Source: Allacma fusca | Taxonomy: Eukaryota; Arthropoda; Collembola; Symphypleona; Sminthuridae | NCBI GenBank assembly: GCA_947179485.1 | Contig: OX359248.1 | Span: 46,510,847 to 46,574,846 of the forward strand | Direction of reading: 5' to 3' | Length of the DNA stretch: 64,000 nt | In this document: positions 15,051-27,786 of the stretch, one piece after another | How positions within the stretch are numbered: the first letter of the stretch is position 1 | How the letters are laid out: every line of letters begins with the position of its first letter | Translations under genes and position numbers: made by a program | The notes under the pieces: model-generated | Told to the model about the DNA's origin: nothing | What the model saw: the letters and a program-made list of their open reading frames with translations, nothing else | The model's database searches: none

Positions 15051-15103
15051 CTCACTCTCTCTCTCTCTCTCTTCTCTCACTCTTCTCTCTCTCTCTCTCT
15101 CTC
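15051..15103. repeat. interrupted CT microsatellite
   Basis: (CT)n broken by TTCT and CACT steps, read directly. Confidence 0.93.
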
Positions 15104-15640
15104 CCGGACTCGAACATGGGGAAACATCCTCGCAGTCGTCATCATCAACGGCCGTTTAGTTTTCTCTCACTACCGAATGACTACAAATGCCGGATTAATA
15201 TACTCTTACGAGGCCAGTTTACATGTAGGCATTTTGGTTACTCCGCCGACAACTATCACAAAACTAGCTACTTTTACTCCCGGCCTATCTCTCACATTCG
15301 CACTAGGGCCTCCACCCGAGCTGGATCCTACACCCGCCCTATACATAGATACTCCATGTCCCTATAAAACAACTTACTAACAAAGTTCAGTCAGCATAAA
15401 TATCCTCACTTTCCATCTGCATGCCTAATCATGAGCGTAATGTTTACATATGAATTCCTACATGCTATTTTTAATGGAAACCGCCCCGATTAAACTTGTT
15501 TTGTTTCCTGTGCATCCCGGCCTATGTAAGTCCATTGTCTACGCTTTATATAATTATTCTTCATTACTTACATATTGCTCTCATGCAAATGTCTCTACAG
15601 TAGTAGAGCCAGTCCTGGTCGCTGGAGGAACATACTCAGA

Positions 15641-15687
15641 ACATACATACATACATACATACATACATACATACATACATACATACA
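15641..15687. repeat. (ACAT)n tetranucleotide microsatellite
   Basis: About 11 perfect ACAT units. The frame is open on both strands (Thr-Tyr-Ile-His on plus, Met-Tyr-Val-Cys on minus), which explains the local open frames. Confidence 0.95.
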
Positions 15688-15872
15688 CGTGTACATACTC
15701 CCATCCATAAATACTACTAATAGCATTGTCTCCCTGGGTCCGAGTAACCCCGTACATTGAGTCTGTATAAGCGGGAGCCTAGGAAGCATCTGTATTTACA
15801 GGGATAGGCACGTAATATCTGTATTTTAGATTATCTGCGGATTGGATACATATCTATATCTACTTGTAGTAG

Positions 15873-15980
15873 GATAGCAAGTGATGCATACGACCTTGTG
15901 ATAGGATGTTGTGCATAATACTGTGGGATAGCCCGTTGTGCATTAGACCGTATGATAGCCCGCTGTGCATAAGATAGTAG
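15873..15980. repeat. 27-bp minisatellite, four copies
   Basis: Four consecutive 27-bp units start at 15873, 15900, 15927 and 15954. Each begins GATAG and has the conserved inner word TGTGCAT (TGATGCAT in unit 1). Units 3 and 4 share GATAGCCCG. A fifth partial GATA follows at 15981. It is not simple sequence and appears to be a short, diverged tandem duplication. Confidence 0.8.
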
Positions 15981-16510
15981 GATATAATATTTGAGGGAAC
16001 GGGGGTATGTGAGAGACTGTGTAAGGGAAACGGTTGTAGTTGTAGGAATCCATGTTGAGGGTAGGAGGTACAGTAGCTAGGGCTGAGAGTGATATAAATG
16101 CAAAGGAAAGGACTCTATGATGGCATTATGGTGAGCATGGGGAAGATAGACTACAAGAGACAAAAGGTTAGGCAAAGGTTAGCTACAGGTTCAGAGAAAT
16201 GCAGGCACATGATATGAGACAAGTAGGAGTACATGACTGGGTGAAGTAAGGTTATACAAGGAAAGATTGGGTTGCGGAATCAAACATAGCTTTGTAACTA
16301 TTTGCCAGTGGCTGGGGGTCTGTAAAAGGACTACTTTCGGGCTGGAGCTATTAGGAACCGATGTAGTAAAGTGGCTTAAAGGAAGGGAAAGGGACTTGGA
16401 AAATAGAATATAGTCTTTCTAGGAAAACTACTTTCTCACATGGAGAGTATAGGCTGGTGGTTGTGGTGGTAGTGGAGAGTAGGAGGAAGCCGGGAGAGTG
16501 AGAGAGAGAT

Positions 16511-16552
16511 GGTATGTGTATGTGTGTGTGTGTATGTGTATGTGTGTGTGTA
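16511..16552. repeat. TG/TATG microsatellite
   Basis: Alternating TGTATG and (TG)n units, read directly. Confidence 0.85.
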
Positions 16553-16949
16553 GAAGTAACATAGTTGTTATAGTCAGTTTAATTATGGGATGATCTCGTC
16601 TCGTCTAGATAATTCTGAGCGCGCGGTGTATCGCGTATGACGTTAATTTGAAAAGTTGTGTATGATTTGTAGTAGCAGGCTATGCTAGAAATAAAGATAA
16701 GGGATTCATAATAATAGATTTATAGATGACATTCTCTTCTCTTTCGTGAAGCGCCTTCCATTCACACTCTCCCTTGACGTTCTTTCCATTTCCATGGTTA
16801 TTATTTATGGGCTCCGTTCCGAGTCTCCTCCGTCTCCCCACCAGCCTTTATAGGCACTCCTCCTCCCCTATCCATCCTCACCTTGATTTATGTCCCAATC
16901 GCTGCACTTCATTCCCGCCGTTTACCAAGAACAGCCAACTCGTCCTCCG

Positions 16950-16983
<34 letters not shown>

Positions 16984-17023
16984 TACTCATTCTCCGTTCC
17001 ACCGAACTCTCTCTCTCTCTCTT
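16950..17023. repeat. two CT microsatellites
   Basis: CT blocks at 16950-16983 and 17007-17023 with about 23 bp of unique sequence between. Ser-Leu frames here are artefacts. Confidence 0.9.
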
Positions 17024-19070
17024 TCTGTACACAAAGGTACGGGCAAAATGTCGATTTCGTCCACAGCCGTCGACGATTAAAATGTCCCTATTTTACACTA
17101 CATTACGGAACACAGCATTATCAGCCCAACTCAACTCCTTGCACTAAATACCCACCAATGTTATACTATTTGTACTACTTCCTACAATGACTACCTTCCT
17201 CATATCCATATGTATGTACTTATGTGTAATTATATGTATCTATGTATATTGTATGTATGTATAGACTCCCAGTCCAGGCACTTTTCCCCATATGCTTCCA
17301 CACACGACTACCTGCTCCTTGTCTCCGTACCCCTGTCACTTCATCAAAAGTCTATTTCTTAATGCAGTCCCTCAGGTTTTTTGGCCTTACTTCATTTGGC
17401 CCGCTTCTTGGCTCTCGACTCAATTTTATTGCTCCCACTCTCCCTCTATAGCCGAACTTGGGCCATAGGACGGGGACCGTATGGGACTGGCACTACTGTC
17501 GGAGTAATTCGCAATCCTACCTGTACTTCTTTACTATGTATATCTATACATGGTTGAAATGCTATGGGCACAGATTTTTCTCGGGTAATTTTATGCTCGT
17601 AGACGGATCATTACAAGTATAACCCCTGGATGAGACGGGGAAACTTATCTCCTGTGTGAAGTTGGATCAATTGAATTGTAAAATCCTTTCCTCAGCAGTA
17701 TCAAATCCGGGGAAGGTCCCTGTGACAGAGGTTTTTGTCATGTGACCCGGGTTTTATGATCAGCGCTTGGGTTCTAACGGGCGGTCAAGGAGCAGCCGGA
17801 ATCTAATGAGATGGAGCTTCGGAGAAGAAAGTGGAAAACTACGACTGAATATGATTTACAGGAGAGAAATAATGAATGCAATATTATTTCCTGTTATTTT
17901 AGCTTCTAGAAGCATTTTCCGGATTTTGCTTACGCATCAGTATCACGTCTCGTTATAATTGCTATTTACGCTCTACAGTTTTTGAGGTAAGACAATTTTC
18001 GAGTGGGTTATTGTTAATTCATAGGGAATTTATATTGGTGTGTCAAATGTTCCCTGGGTGTTTATCAGGATGCGTGAGTCTGTATGTGTACATATGTATA
18101 TGTAGGGATGTATGGAGTATACGCACGGGTGGGAAGGAGATTGTGAGGGAAGGAAGAGACGGATTGAAAGGAATTAATCATGAGAGTTTAAGATATACAA
18201 TTATCTATTCATGAGTTGACCCACAAGGGGAGCATGCTACCTGCTCCTTTTCACCAAGTAATCGTTCCCAGTGTATATGTGGAGTCCGTGGTTTGGAAGA
18301 TACATGTACCTAGATATAGGTACACATGTGCGTTGGAGCCATGGAGTACGATTTCTCCGTAATGCATGCACTTCCGATTCTCGGGAAACCGAATTTGGCT
18401 TCACACCCCTTGCTGTCAGGAAGGTATCCGGCTTTACCCCGATAAGGTCTGGAATTTTCGCTCCAAACCTCGACCTTGCCTTACTTTCTCTGGGCTTCGA
18501 ACCCAACCGCAACTTTGTCTTCGGAACAAATTGGCCAACAGCCTTCATGTACCTACATTCTATATGTAATACCCGGGCTCTTCCCTACTCCTCACACTTC
18601 CTAGTTACAACAAGGATGTAGTCATTCCTCACCCTAACCCAACTACAAACCTACCTTCTCAACTTGCCCCAATCGTTTAAATCCCCAGCTCTGTCCCAAC
18701 AACTCCCTTCATCTCTCGTACAATCAACAGCCTGGCTCTCTAATCATAACAAATATGCTAAATTTAAAATTCAACTCTAATCCCAACCAGACTCCGATGC
18801 TTTAGTATGGACAGAGGAGTCCCACTTGTGTGTGGGGATAAAGTCTCACTAAAACTACAGGAAATGTAGAGGAATCTAACGAATCCAGCAATAGAATAAA
18901 AAAAAAGAGCGAGGTATAAAATCCAATTTGAGAATTCCCTGGAACACTTTCATAAAATCATATTTGGGCTTTGTACTCATCCGATTATAACGGAGTCATA
19001 GGGAAGGCAATAATAAATAAAGGGAGCAATCGTCCTCATACCGAGCTTTTTCTCACTGTCTCTCCTATCC

Positions 19071-19170
19071 CTCTCTCTCACTCTCTCTCTCACTCTCTCT
19101 CTCTATCTCTCGTGGGCAAAACTGTGTACTGATGCGTGGGTCTGTATGTAGATACTTACATAGGGGTTTG

Positions 19171-19205
<35 letters not shown>
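19071..19205. repeat. CT tract and (GT)15 tract
   Basis: An interrupted CT tract (19071-19110) is followed by one copy of TATGTAGATAC (19145-19155) and a pure (GT)n tract (19175-19205). Confidence 0.92.
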
Positions 19206-19207
<2 letters not shown>

Positions 19208-19808
19208 AAAATGATACCTTCATATTAAATACTCCTTGCTCATGACCACAGTCATGCTGTGTCTGTGTACTGGTTGCATTCATAAATATAAGTTTGTATT
19301 TGTAAAAGATTACGAGCGAATTTGCGAGAGAGAAAAGAGCGAGCGGCTGGAGCTGGTGTAGCATGTGCATGCATAGTCAAGTTGGGAATAATAGTCTGTG
19401 TCTTGTGTATTTATTACAGGGACTTTTCTCAGGGACGTACATACCACTTTTGAATGTGTGTATGTAGGAGTCCTGTGAGTGTGAGTGAGAGAGAGAAATG
19501 AGTGTGAAAAACACGGTGTAGCCCCTATGTACTCCCTATGTGCTGGGGTTTGTTGGAGGTGTTGTATTATTGTTGGAAATAGGATTGGAAGAATGAGGCA
19601 ACTGGAGAGTCAACGTAAATTCAAGTCCATAACTGAAATAACTGCCATCGTCTATTCTCATCTAGCATCTAACAGATGAACCCTCCGATGATAGGCATAC
19701 ATAACTTGTGATTTCCTCCGAAGCTAAAAAAACACCAAAAAATTGCTCTATATACATGGACATGTACTTGTAAATGTGTAACGTGTCGTCCTTGCTTTGC
19801 TCGTCTCA

Positions 19809-19811
<3 letters not shown>

Positions 19812-19858
<47 letters not shown>
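19812..19858. repeat. (CT)23 microsatellite
   Basis: Pure CT run of about 47 bp, read directly. It gives false Ser-Leu and Arg-Glu frames. Confidence 0.96.
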
Positions 19859-19860
<2 letters not shown>

Positions 19861-22712
19861 ACTCTCTCTTATATTTACACTTACAAGAGACAAGTCCTAT
19901 TACGTACGTCCATATATTGTGACACTCGCTTCTCTTCAAACCCTACAATAAGCTACCTTGTCTTGTGAAAAAGTCTTATTTTTCTTACACATTCCCATGC
20001 ACTGCACTTTCCTATATACAGAGCACCTCTTTCCCTCTATAACCTGCACAGACGTTACCAGCTCCATATAGACGCCGAGTAGTCTGAGCCTCTTATATAT
20101 CTACATCACCATATGTATCTACATAGGGGGAACTTCCTACTACCGAGAGATAGACACGTCGGTGGAGGAGAGTTGTAAACAGAAAAGATGAGATGTGGAA
20201 AAAAATACAGATGAAAAGCTGGGAAAAATCATCATATAATATAAAATGTGGGCATCGTCATCATCATGAAGCCCCATCATCTCATCTAACCTATGACGAC
20301 TATATTCATTTCTCCCTTCAAGCTCCCTCCTCATATCCTCGCTTCCTCCTCACCGTTCCCAAAAACCCAAACACTTTTTACCACTCGCCTCTATCACCAC
20401 CATTCCCTGATGCTATTTGTGTCCCTTTGTCAGAGGCAGCAAACTATAACTACAAATGATAAACTACAAGTGAAATTGTACGGTAAACACAAATTATCAG
20501 CTCAAGTCAAAACAAGGAACCATTTTGTATGAGGGAATCATGTCGGAGTGTTCTCTGTAGCCCCGGAAAGGCCGCAACCTTTGGAGTACCCATGGAACCC
20601 ATTACTTTATTAACATGCTATTTGGCCTTCCTCTTGTTCTCTCTTTTAATCAAGTACAGTGTCCCGGCAATGTCTTTATTTAACACATCTCAAAATCCAG
20701 ATTTGACTCTTTCAATGACAAGCTCTTGTCAGGGTGAATGCTCATATTGCGGGTCACGGGAATAATTTTGTACTTATAAAATAAATTCTCTTATTCGAGG
20801 GTCCGTTATAAAGAGACTCCACTTGAATAAATACGGAATTGATTGATTGCAGAAATAGAAACAGTTTGCTTCATTGCTTATAAACACTGATTTTAAAATG
20901 TGGGGCTAGGATTTGTAACACATTTTTAAAACTCATACAAACTTTGGACATGTTTTCGTGTATGATGTCGTGCTCTCTCGCTATAAGTTCACCCTCAAAA
21001 GCGGCAAACTTTGACTCAGACGTATCCTCTTACAGGGATGAAAAAATAACATTATGGAACATACAGATAGTTGACGATCCCTACTATACGTTTTCTTCTA
21101 TAGGGAAAATGCTCTTTTAGGAGTGTTCCTTCTAGTGAGAGTACTTATTTGTGACTTTTTACAGCTACAGCAAAATCATTTAGGGATGCTGAAAAAGTGT
21201 CAAAATTAATGATTTTTATGAAATATTTTTGAGTTGTTCCTTTCTCGCTACCAGAGTTATTGGGAGTAGAGCATCACGGAGCCCGAAATTGTTTTGACAA
21301 ATAAATTTGTTAGCGATTAATTTGTTACTGTCTATGAAAGACTGTAAATGTGCATCTCTCATTGAGAGAGACTCACACAAGGTGGAAGAAACGGAAGCTC
21401 ATTTTGTTTGGTACAAATCAATTAATAATTTTTAACAAAAATATTATCCATGGCGGATCTATTTTAAAGTTGCTTGCGTTAAATCCTTTCTGAATAGGGA
21501 TCTGTGCTGTAACTATGGATCTGAAAGAACTTCATAAAATCAATCTTAAATGCACTACCACAACGAACAAAATAGTTTGTTCAAATACCCTCATGAATTC
21601 AGAGCTACTTTAAGTTCTTTTATTTCCGCCTGCTTTGAAGTAGTAAGTTGCTACGTTAATATTTTACAATGAAATTCAAAAGCACTGCGGTTCTAATAAC
21701 TGACTTAAACCGAATCCCTTTTTCCTCACCGCCTTGACCACCTTAGAGGAACGTGGAGGCAGAAAGAGAGTCAAATAATTTGCAAACTCTGTCAATTACC
21801 ATGGTAATTTTTGTCCTTATAAGGTTAAACTTTTCCTGCGGTTACCTATAGATAGATACTTGGATAGAGATATATAATGAACTGCAGCGTAATCAGGGGT
21901 CATTAAATCCATTTACAAGGTAAACACTTGTTTTCACTCTTACAGGTCAAGGGAAAGGTTTTGCAAGCAAATCAGGAGTCTTATCATGTATTTTGGTTTC
22001 CGTATTTCAATGGTGGCTTTAAAAGGGTATTCTCACAAGTACATTAATTATTATAAATTCCAATCTAAAATGTAAGCCATTGTCACTTGAACATATTGCT
22101 GGAAAGTGATTTTTGATTTGGCATGTGCATAGAAATCAGTTAGTGTATACCATTTGAAGTTCATTACATTTGATGAGTCTTTAACAGTACTGGGCATTTG
22201 GGAGAATCGATAATCTGGGAATCTCAGACCAAAGCAAGTCCAAGGTCATTCCGAAATCCCCATAGAAAAAGATTATTAATTTTGATGAAACATTTGTGAA
22301 CGTTTTGGTAAATGAAATTATTCCATATGAAAATTAGTAAGGGACTGCTCTTCACGTGATGGTAAGGGTCAAGGGATGACAAAGTACGTCCATTGAATGT
22401 GATCTATTCAGAAGCTAGCTCCTGTCAGCGATTGGTTGTGGAAGATCCAGCTTGTTGTATGAATTTAGACGATGATTGCAGGAAAGGTCCGGAAGGTTCG
22501 GGACATGACGTTGCTCCATTCACATATGGACGTGGGAGTAATTTATATGAGAGGAGGTACTGTCAAACGTAATGTAGCATTGTGTGCACTGTACTCTCGG
22601 AGAGCTCTGTATGAAGAAGGTACGTGGAGCATACTGGGAATAGTACAATGGGACTGGAAATGGTGAGTAGAATTGAAGTGAAGATGTTATAATGGATAGA
22701 ATGAGAGTACGA
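19859..22712. other. non-coding stretch without microsatellites
   Basis: A relatively repeat-poor stretch of unique AT-rich DNA. A possible decayed dispersed repeat lies at 21000-21142 (separate entry). No open frame over 90 codons and no recognised motif. Confidence 0.55.
21000..21142. mobile_element. possible decayed dispersed repeat, Tc1/mariner-like
   Basis: It shares TTTGACTC followed by GATGAAAAAA-like and AACATT words, in the same order, with 26985-27082. It also shares the block TATAG..AAAATGCTCTT..AGG.GTG..GTGAGAGT (21108-21142) with 25043-25088. Similarity was judged by eye only and no coding remnant is visible. Confidence 0.3.
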
Positions 22713-22722
22713 GTGAGAGAGA

Positions 22723-22760
<38 letters not shown>
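22713..22760. repeat. GA microsatellite
   Basis: (GA)n with one GGGA interruption, read directly. Confidence 0.93.
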
Positions 22761-22762
<2 letters not shown>

Positions 22763-23643
22763 GTTTGGTAGAGGTGGGTGAAGGAATTCGATCGTCAAAG
22801 AAGAAACTTAGCTGCTGAGGAAATGGTTGGGTTAATGTGTTGAATTGGACAGCTAGTCAAGTCAGTCAGTCAGTGGAGGAATGGCGTAATACAATTTGTC
22901 ATAATTTGAGAGAAGTGGAGAACGCCGGAGCTAATCGCTTCCTTGCCGAGAGTTTGTCTTTTGACTCTTTTTTACCCGTTCCGCTAGTCAATCTGAAGAC
23001 ACTGTGAGTTACTCTTGTCTGCCTTCCTATTCTCTGTCCTGCCTGCTACTCTTCAACTCTTAACTTCTCTCTGGTGGCTGTAATACTACTGGCACGACTG
23101 TATGTATAGGGCTCTCTCTCTCTCTCTCTCTCCCATCCAACCCAGTCCTCGGAGTAACTTACTTTTGCTCCCATCCATTCATAGACTTGTTGGTGTGGTG
23201 GGTTGTAAGTATACACATCGGAGGTTCTTGTAACCCTTCATCGTTTCTCTTTACCTCGGTGTCTACTTTTATGACTTGTAAATGCTACATGCTCCAACAT
23301 CCGTATGTACACCGACAGAACGTCCTGTGTTCGAGTGCCAGTTGACATTGACAACTCGACAGACCTCGACTGGCAATGCCGAGATGCTCCGACAACTGCT
23401 GCTCCCGAACAGGAATAGAAGCCAACCGTCCGTCACTCTCCCTTGTACACCATGTCTCCCAAGACTTTTCACTACGACGACTTCTACTACTACTACTACT
23501 TACTACTTCTACAACTACAAGACCTACCTCTTCTCCTCATTCCATAGGTATTCCCTCTCTACTACTACCACCTCTCTCCACACATCTACTCACATAACCA
23601 CTCACTCACAAAACGATGGAGCGCGGAGCGGAAAAGAAAGAAG

Positions 23644-23676
<33 letters not shown>

Positions 23677-24990
23677 CAAAATCATACAAATACCTTCACT
23701 TTTTGGCCACATGATCAGACCCCAGCTTTCTCATAGGCCTTCATCCATACGTACACAGGTCAGGGCCCACAGAAGACACTGACAGGAGAGGAGTGAAGGT
23801 GGAGCTTGTAAGTAACCCATCAATCAATCACTTACTACTAAACTTACACTAATATGCACTCTCAGTCCGTCTTGTCTTCCCTTCACACAACAACTCCTCT
23901 TCCGACTCCTGCCACCTCCGTACATAACAATCCTCCATTGTATCTTAACCCTTCCAACTGTCTCGTAAGCTTTTTCTCCCAGAGCATCCAGCAACACGTG
24001 CTTTACTGAGACATTCCTAGTCCTTTAATTGTTTTTTGTTGTTTCTCTTTTTTTTCATCTAGCATACATAGTATCTGTAGAAGACACAACTATATACATT
24101 GTAAACGTTCAGGGTGCTGACAAGATCCATCAGTAATTCTTACTCTATCGAGCCTTCGACTTTTTACAAGGATTTCTGCAGGTGAACCTGTTTATTTGTC
24201 ATTATTTGCATAATTCCTAAGTTAGTATCTACTATTTGGCAGTCGAAATCGTTATGGGGGTACTAATTTGTTTCATATCTTGTTCTAGCTCTGTTCTATT
24301 TTTCTCGAGGGCTTCTTTTGAATTTTTCCTTTCCATTGTGTATGTTTCGGCCACTTTGCTGTTTTTGTATTTCCCTCTGTTGTTTGTTAATTCCTGGTTG
24401 TTGTCTCTGGAGTTATTTTCTTTCATTTGTTTTTTTGCTGTTTTTGTCTTACCATTTCATTCTTGTTGCTCTCGATGGTGTCTCTATTACCGTCCTTTTT
24501 GCTTAGTTCATTGAAACTGTTTGTCTACCTATTTTCGTATTGATTTTATCTTGTTTTTTTTCGTTTGTATGCATTTTTCTTTGATGACACTATTAGGGCT
24601 GTTGTTGCTGTTGTTGTTGTTGTCAGCATTACATTTGCTTTTTTATTGTTGAAGTTGCTATTAGTTGTAATTTCATACCAGTTTGTTTTGTTGTTGTAAA
24701 TCCATGCTCAAATTATGCTTCATTACTGTTACCGAGATGGAGGAATATTTTAGCAATAAATTTCCCTAGGACAATAAAATATTGATGGGGATACATATAC
24801 ATACATATGTAGGTACATGTACGTACACGTAAGTCTTAACGGGGCTAGAGTGAGTAGAATCCTTAACTCTTGGAATATCTTATGAGATGAATAATGCTGA
24901 GGTAAATGTGACGCTGTCCAAATAATTCTGAGTGATCTTGCCAGAGCTCCGTGGCAGGGAGACCTCACTGTATTTCCTCTCAAGAGGAGC
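22761..24990. other. non-coding stretch
   Basis: No recognisable gene. It includes a CT tract (23112-23132), an interrupted (ACT)n trinucleotide stretch (about 23469-23520), a GA tract (23644-23668) and GTT-rich DNA at about 24599-24633. The 166-codon frame at 23282-23782 is largely translated ACT and GA repeats. Confidence 0.6.
23469..23520. repeat. interrupted (ACT)n trinucleotide repeat
   Basis: Degenerate ACT/TAC trinucleotides, read directly. Confidence 0.75.
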
Positions 24991-25004
24991 CCAATCCCCA
25001 CTGT

Positions 25005-25088
25005 GGCAAACCGGATTGTATCAAAATATTTTTGCCCTTGTACTATAGACAAAATGCTCTTCAAGGGGTGAACTTTCGGTGAGAGTGG
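25005..25088. mobile_element. possible Tc1/mariner-like terminal repeat remnant
   Basis: CCGGATTG..TCAAAATATTTTTGC..TTGTA (about 25011-25042) parallels CGGGAATG..CCAAATATTTTTGC..CTGTA at 27051-27082, both ending in TA. Read on the minus strand the tip is CA..GGCAAAAATATTT, the style of a Tc1-like end. The following 25043-25088 also resembles 21108-21142, so the true element boundary is unclear. Confidence 0.3.
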
Positions 25089-25977
25089 ACTGTAATTAGA
25101 AGTATGTCTCTGCAGTTTATTTGTTGGAGTGTATGCCAAATGTGAGCATTGCCGAACATGAGCATTGAGTATATTTACAACGTGTATACAGAGTCACCTC
25201 ATCATGTGTTTGCATACTTGTAGGCAATTACATGCAGTTTGAATGTACGGAGACTTGTTCTCATGTAAAAATATGAATATGATTTAGGCTTGTAATTACT
25301 TATGTGCTTATGTATAGATATATTAGAATGTGAGAGAAAAAAGATTAGCAAAGATTTAAGGATTGAATGACGACCCGCACTCCTTTCGACAGCCCGTACC
25401 GTCCTACCCCATTCCAAGTGATGTCGTGTTGTCTGCTCCGCGTCCTCTCATGTTTCTGTCTCTTCACCTCAGAATTATTTTCCCTTGATCTGCAAACGGC
25501 TCGGGATGCAATGATGCTATTTACCAGCAGTTTAAGGATAGAGAAGGAGGACTCGACAGTCATTTATGATGAAATACCTCAAGACCAGCTCATGCTCCCC
25601 GAGAGGTATAGATACGTTTAGGGTGTAAGGAGCTACATATGCTATATAGTAGTATGAGACAGAGGACCTGGGACCGTTTGCATGTAGCATGGATGTAGAG
25701 ACAATGTTGAGGATTTACTACTATAAGGAACTTCCAACGACAAACAACACAATCGTCGAATAATTCACTCCGCTTCCATTTTTATACGAGGTCAACATAA
25801 TCTAAGCGTTATGAGCAAAGTGGACGAGTCACGACGTGGATAAATAATTCTTACGATGTCTTCCAACAACAATCTCCATGTCCACACACGGCCTCCTCAA
25901 CCACAAGCCATAAGATGTGAGGAGCATTTTGTGAGTATTAGAACTCACCGTCCCAGTCTCTCTCTCTCTCTCTCTTT

Positions 25978-26008
<31 letters not shown>

Positions 26009-26984
26009 TCTGCACAGTGACTCCTTGGACTCGGGGGTCTTTTATGCCTTCGACAGACAGTCTGACTTTTATGAACTCATAAGAAATAATTTTTCCTATG
26101 ACTCTCTTGTAAATCCTGACGTAAATTGATTTTAAGTATTAAATCCGTATTTTCCTCCTCGCATTCTCTGTATGTGAATGCTCTCTTCATTCCAGCCCCA
26201 CTTGTCCTCCTCGCTTTATGCCCTCCACCGTTTCCTCACGAAAAAATATTAAAACAATAAAAAAAATTGCCTCAAATCTCGTTAAGAATTGCCTTTGAGT
26301 ACGTGCAGCCTCATCTTCCTCCATACTTCAATTGTAAATGATGTGGTCTCCTCATCATCACATACACACATGCAAAAAGTTTTGAGGTAATTTCCTCATC
26401 TTGACCCCATCTCCTTCTCAACTTTAATCCCAAAGTGTTTCTTTTATGGTCCCAGTTGATTTAATAACTGCAATTTCAAATTCCTCTGGGGGTAATTAAA
26501 TTCAAAAGTCCCACCTCCGCTCAAACAATTCAATGTCTTCTCACAAACATTTCGGGGCTCCAGGTTCAGTCCTCCTCTCTTTATCTTCATTTCCCTCTCA
26601 CAAAATCCAGCATATGTCAAGTCTTGGAGTTCTCTTGTCCCTAAAATATTATTCTGGAAGTTTTAATGTACAGATTGATAAATTTCAAACAATTTCAAAC
26701 AATTTAATTCCTTGAATTCTCCCAACTTTTTCAGTGATATAGATTTCAATATTTCTGAAATTTTTCTCATGGACAAGTAATTATTTCAACAATTATTATT
26801 CAATACTACTTGAGTTGGTCACTCCAAAATTTATACCTCGAAAATTTTTATCCCGAACTCAGATTTAGTGGGAAATCTCTTATATGTCAATTGCATTACA
26901 GATACAATCACTATAAGTGACGTACGATTTTTCCTTCAAAAAATTTAATTTTACGGAGCAATAATTTTTTTTAAAGAGCAATCG
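25089..26984. other. non-coding stretch
   Basis: No recognisable gene. It contains a two-part CT tract at 25955-26003 and AT-rich unique DNA after 26050. Confidence 0.6.
25955..26003. repeat. interrupted CT microsatellite
   Basis: Two CT blocks separated by TTTT, read directly. Confidence 0.93.
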
Positions 26985-27082
26985 TCAAAGCTTGATTTGA
27001 CTCTTGAAACGAAATGTCATAATAAGGTGAAAAAACAACATTGGACTAAACGGGAATGCGGCCAAATATTTTTGCAACTGTA
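26985..27082 (-). mobile_element. solo Tc1/mariner-like terminal repeat
   Basis: Read on the minus strand it begins TA then CAGTTGCAAAAATATTTGG (tip at 27080, TA at 27081-27082), the typical form of a Tc1/mariner end. No matching inverted end or transposase remnant is visible within several kb, so this would be a solo or truncated copy. Confidence 0.4.
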
Positions 27083-27730
27083 AGGAAATTACTGTCATAT
27101 GGGGTCTTGCACATGTAGGAAAATGTCATCACTGTATTTTGTTAAAATCTGTTCAAACTGGAACTTACGAAATTGAGAAATAGAGCCCCCACATATAGTA
27201 GCCCTACACTCTGGATAAGCTCCAATGTGAAATAATACAAAATTTCAAATTTTATTTGTAAATTCCCAGGGGAAAATTTGAGCAGGTACATTTTCCAGTG
27301 TAATAATTTAAACTGGGAAAAAAACGTTTGGACAGGATTCGAAAATTCCCACCGAAACAGAGTCCCACATTGAAATGTTAAAATTGAAGTGAAGCCATTT
27401 CGCGAGGCATGCAAAATTCAAATAAATCCTTATGACTCACAACCCTTTCACTATGGGAACACTGAATCCCATAACGTTTAAACAACACCAGTCAAGCTTG
27501 CAGAGAAGAAGAAGCAGAAGAAGAAACACACTTGAGACGAAAAAGAGCGGAAAAAAAAACGAAGGAGATGAAGAACAAGTCTTTAGAATAAAATGTTAGA
27601 ATTTATGAATAGCAAAAGAAAGATAAAAATACGAGGAAATTTCTACTATTTCATTCGCGGCGCCCCTTTCAGTTTAATTTACTGTAATTGCATAATGAGA
27701 GCGGCAGAAAATTCGACCCGAATAAAATCA

Positions 27731-27786
<56 letters not shown>

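Larger units (their letters stand above)
13103..15640. other. non-coding stretch
   Basis: No recognisable gene. It has AT-rich unique DNA, a GA tract at 14189-14215 and a CT compound tract at 15051-15103. An open frame of 135 codons at 14443-14850 includes translated GA repeat and has no recognisable domain. Confidence 0.6.
15981..19072. other. non-coding stretch
   Basis: No recognisable gene. It holds a TG/TATG tract near 16511-16552, a CpG-bearing stretch at about 16595-16640, CT tracts at 16950-16983 and 17007-17023, and a GC-richer patch at 18340-18550 open on both strands but matching no known family. Confidence 0.6.

Noticed and set aside
18491..18506. tRNA T-arm-like TGGG-CTTCGAA-CCCA with a perfect B-box on the minus strand
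   Set aside because: No acceptor stem pairing, and the only A-box-like word is about 10 nt too close.
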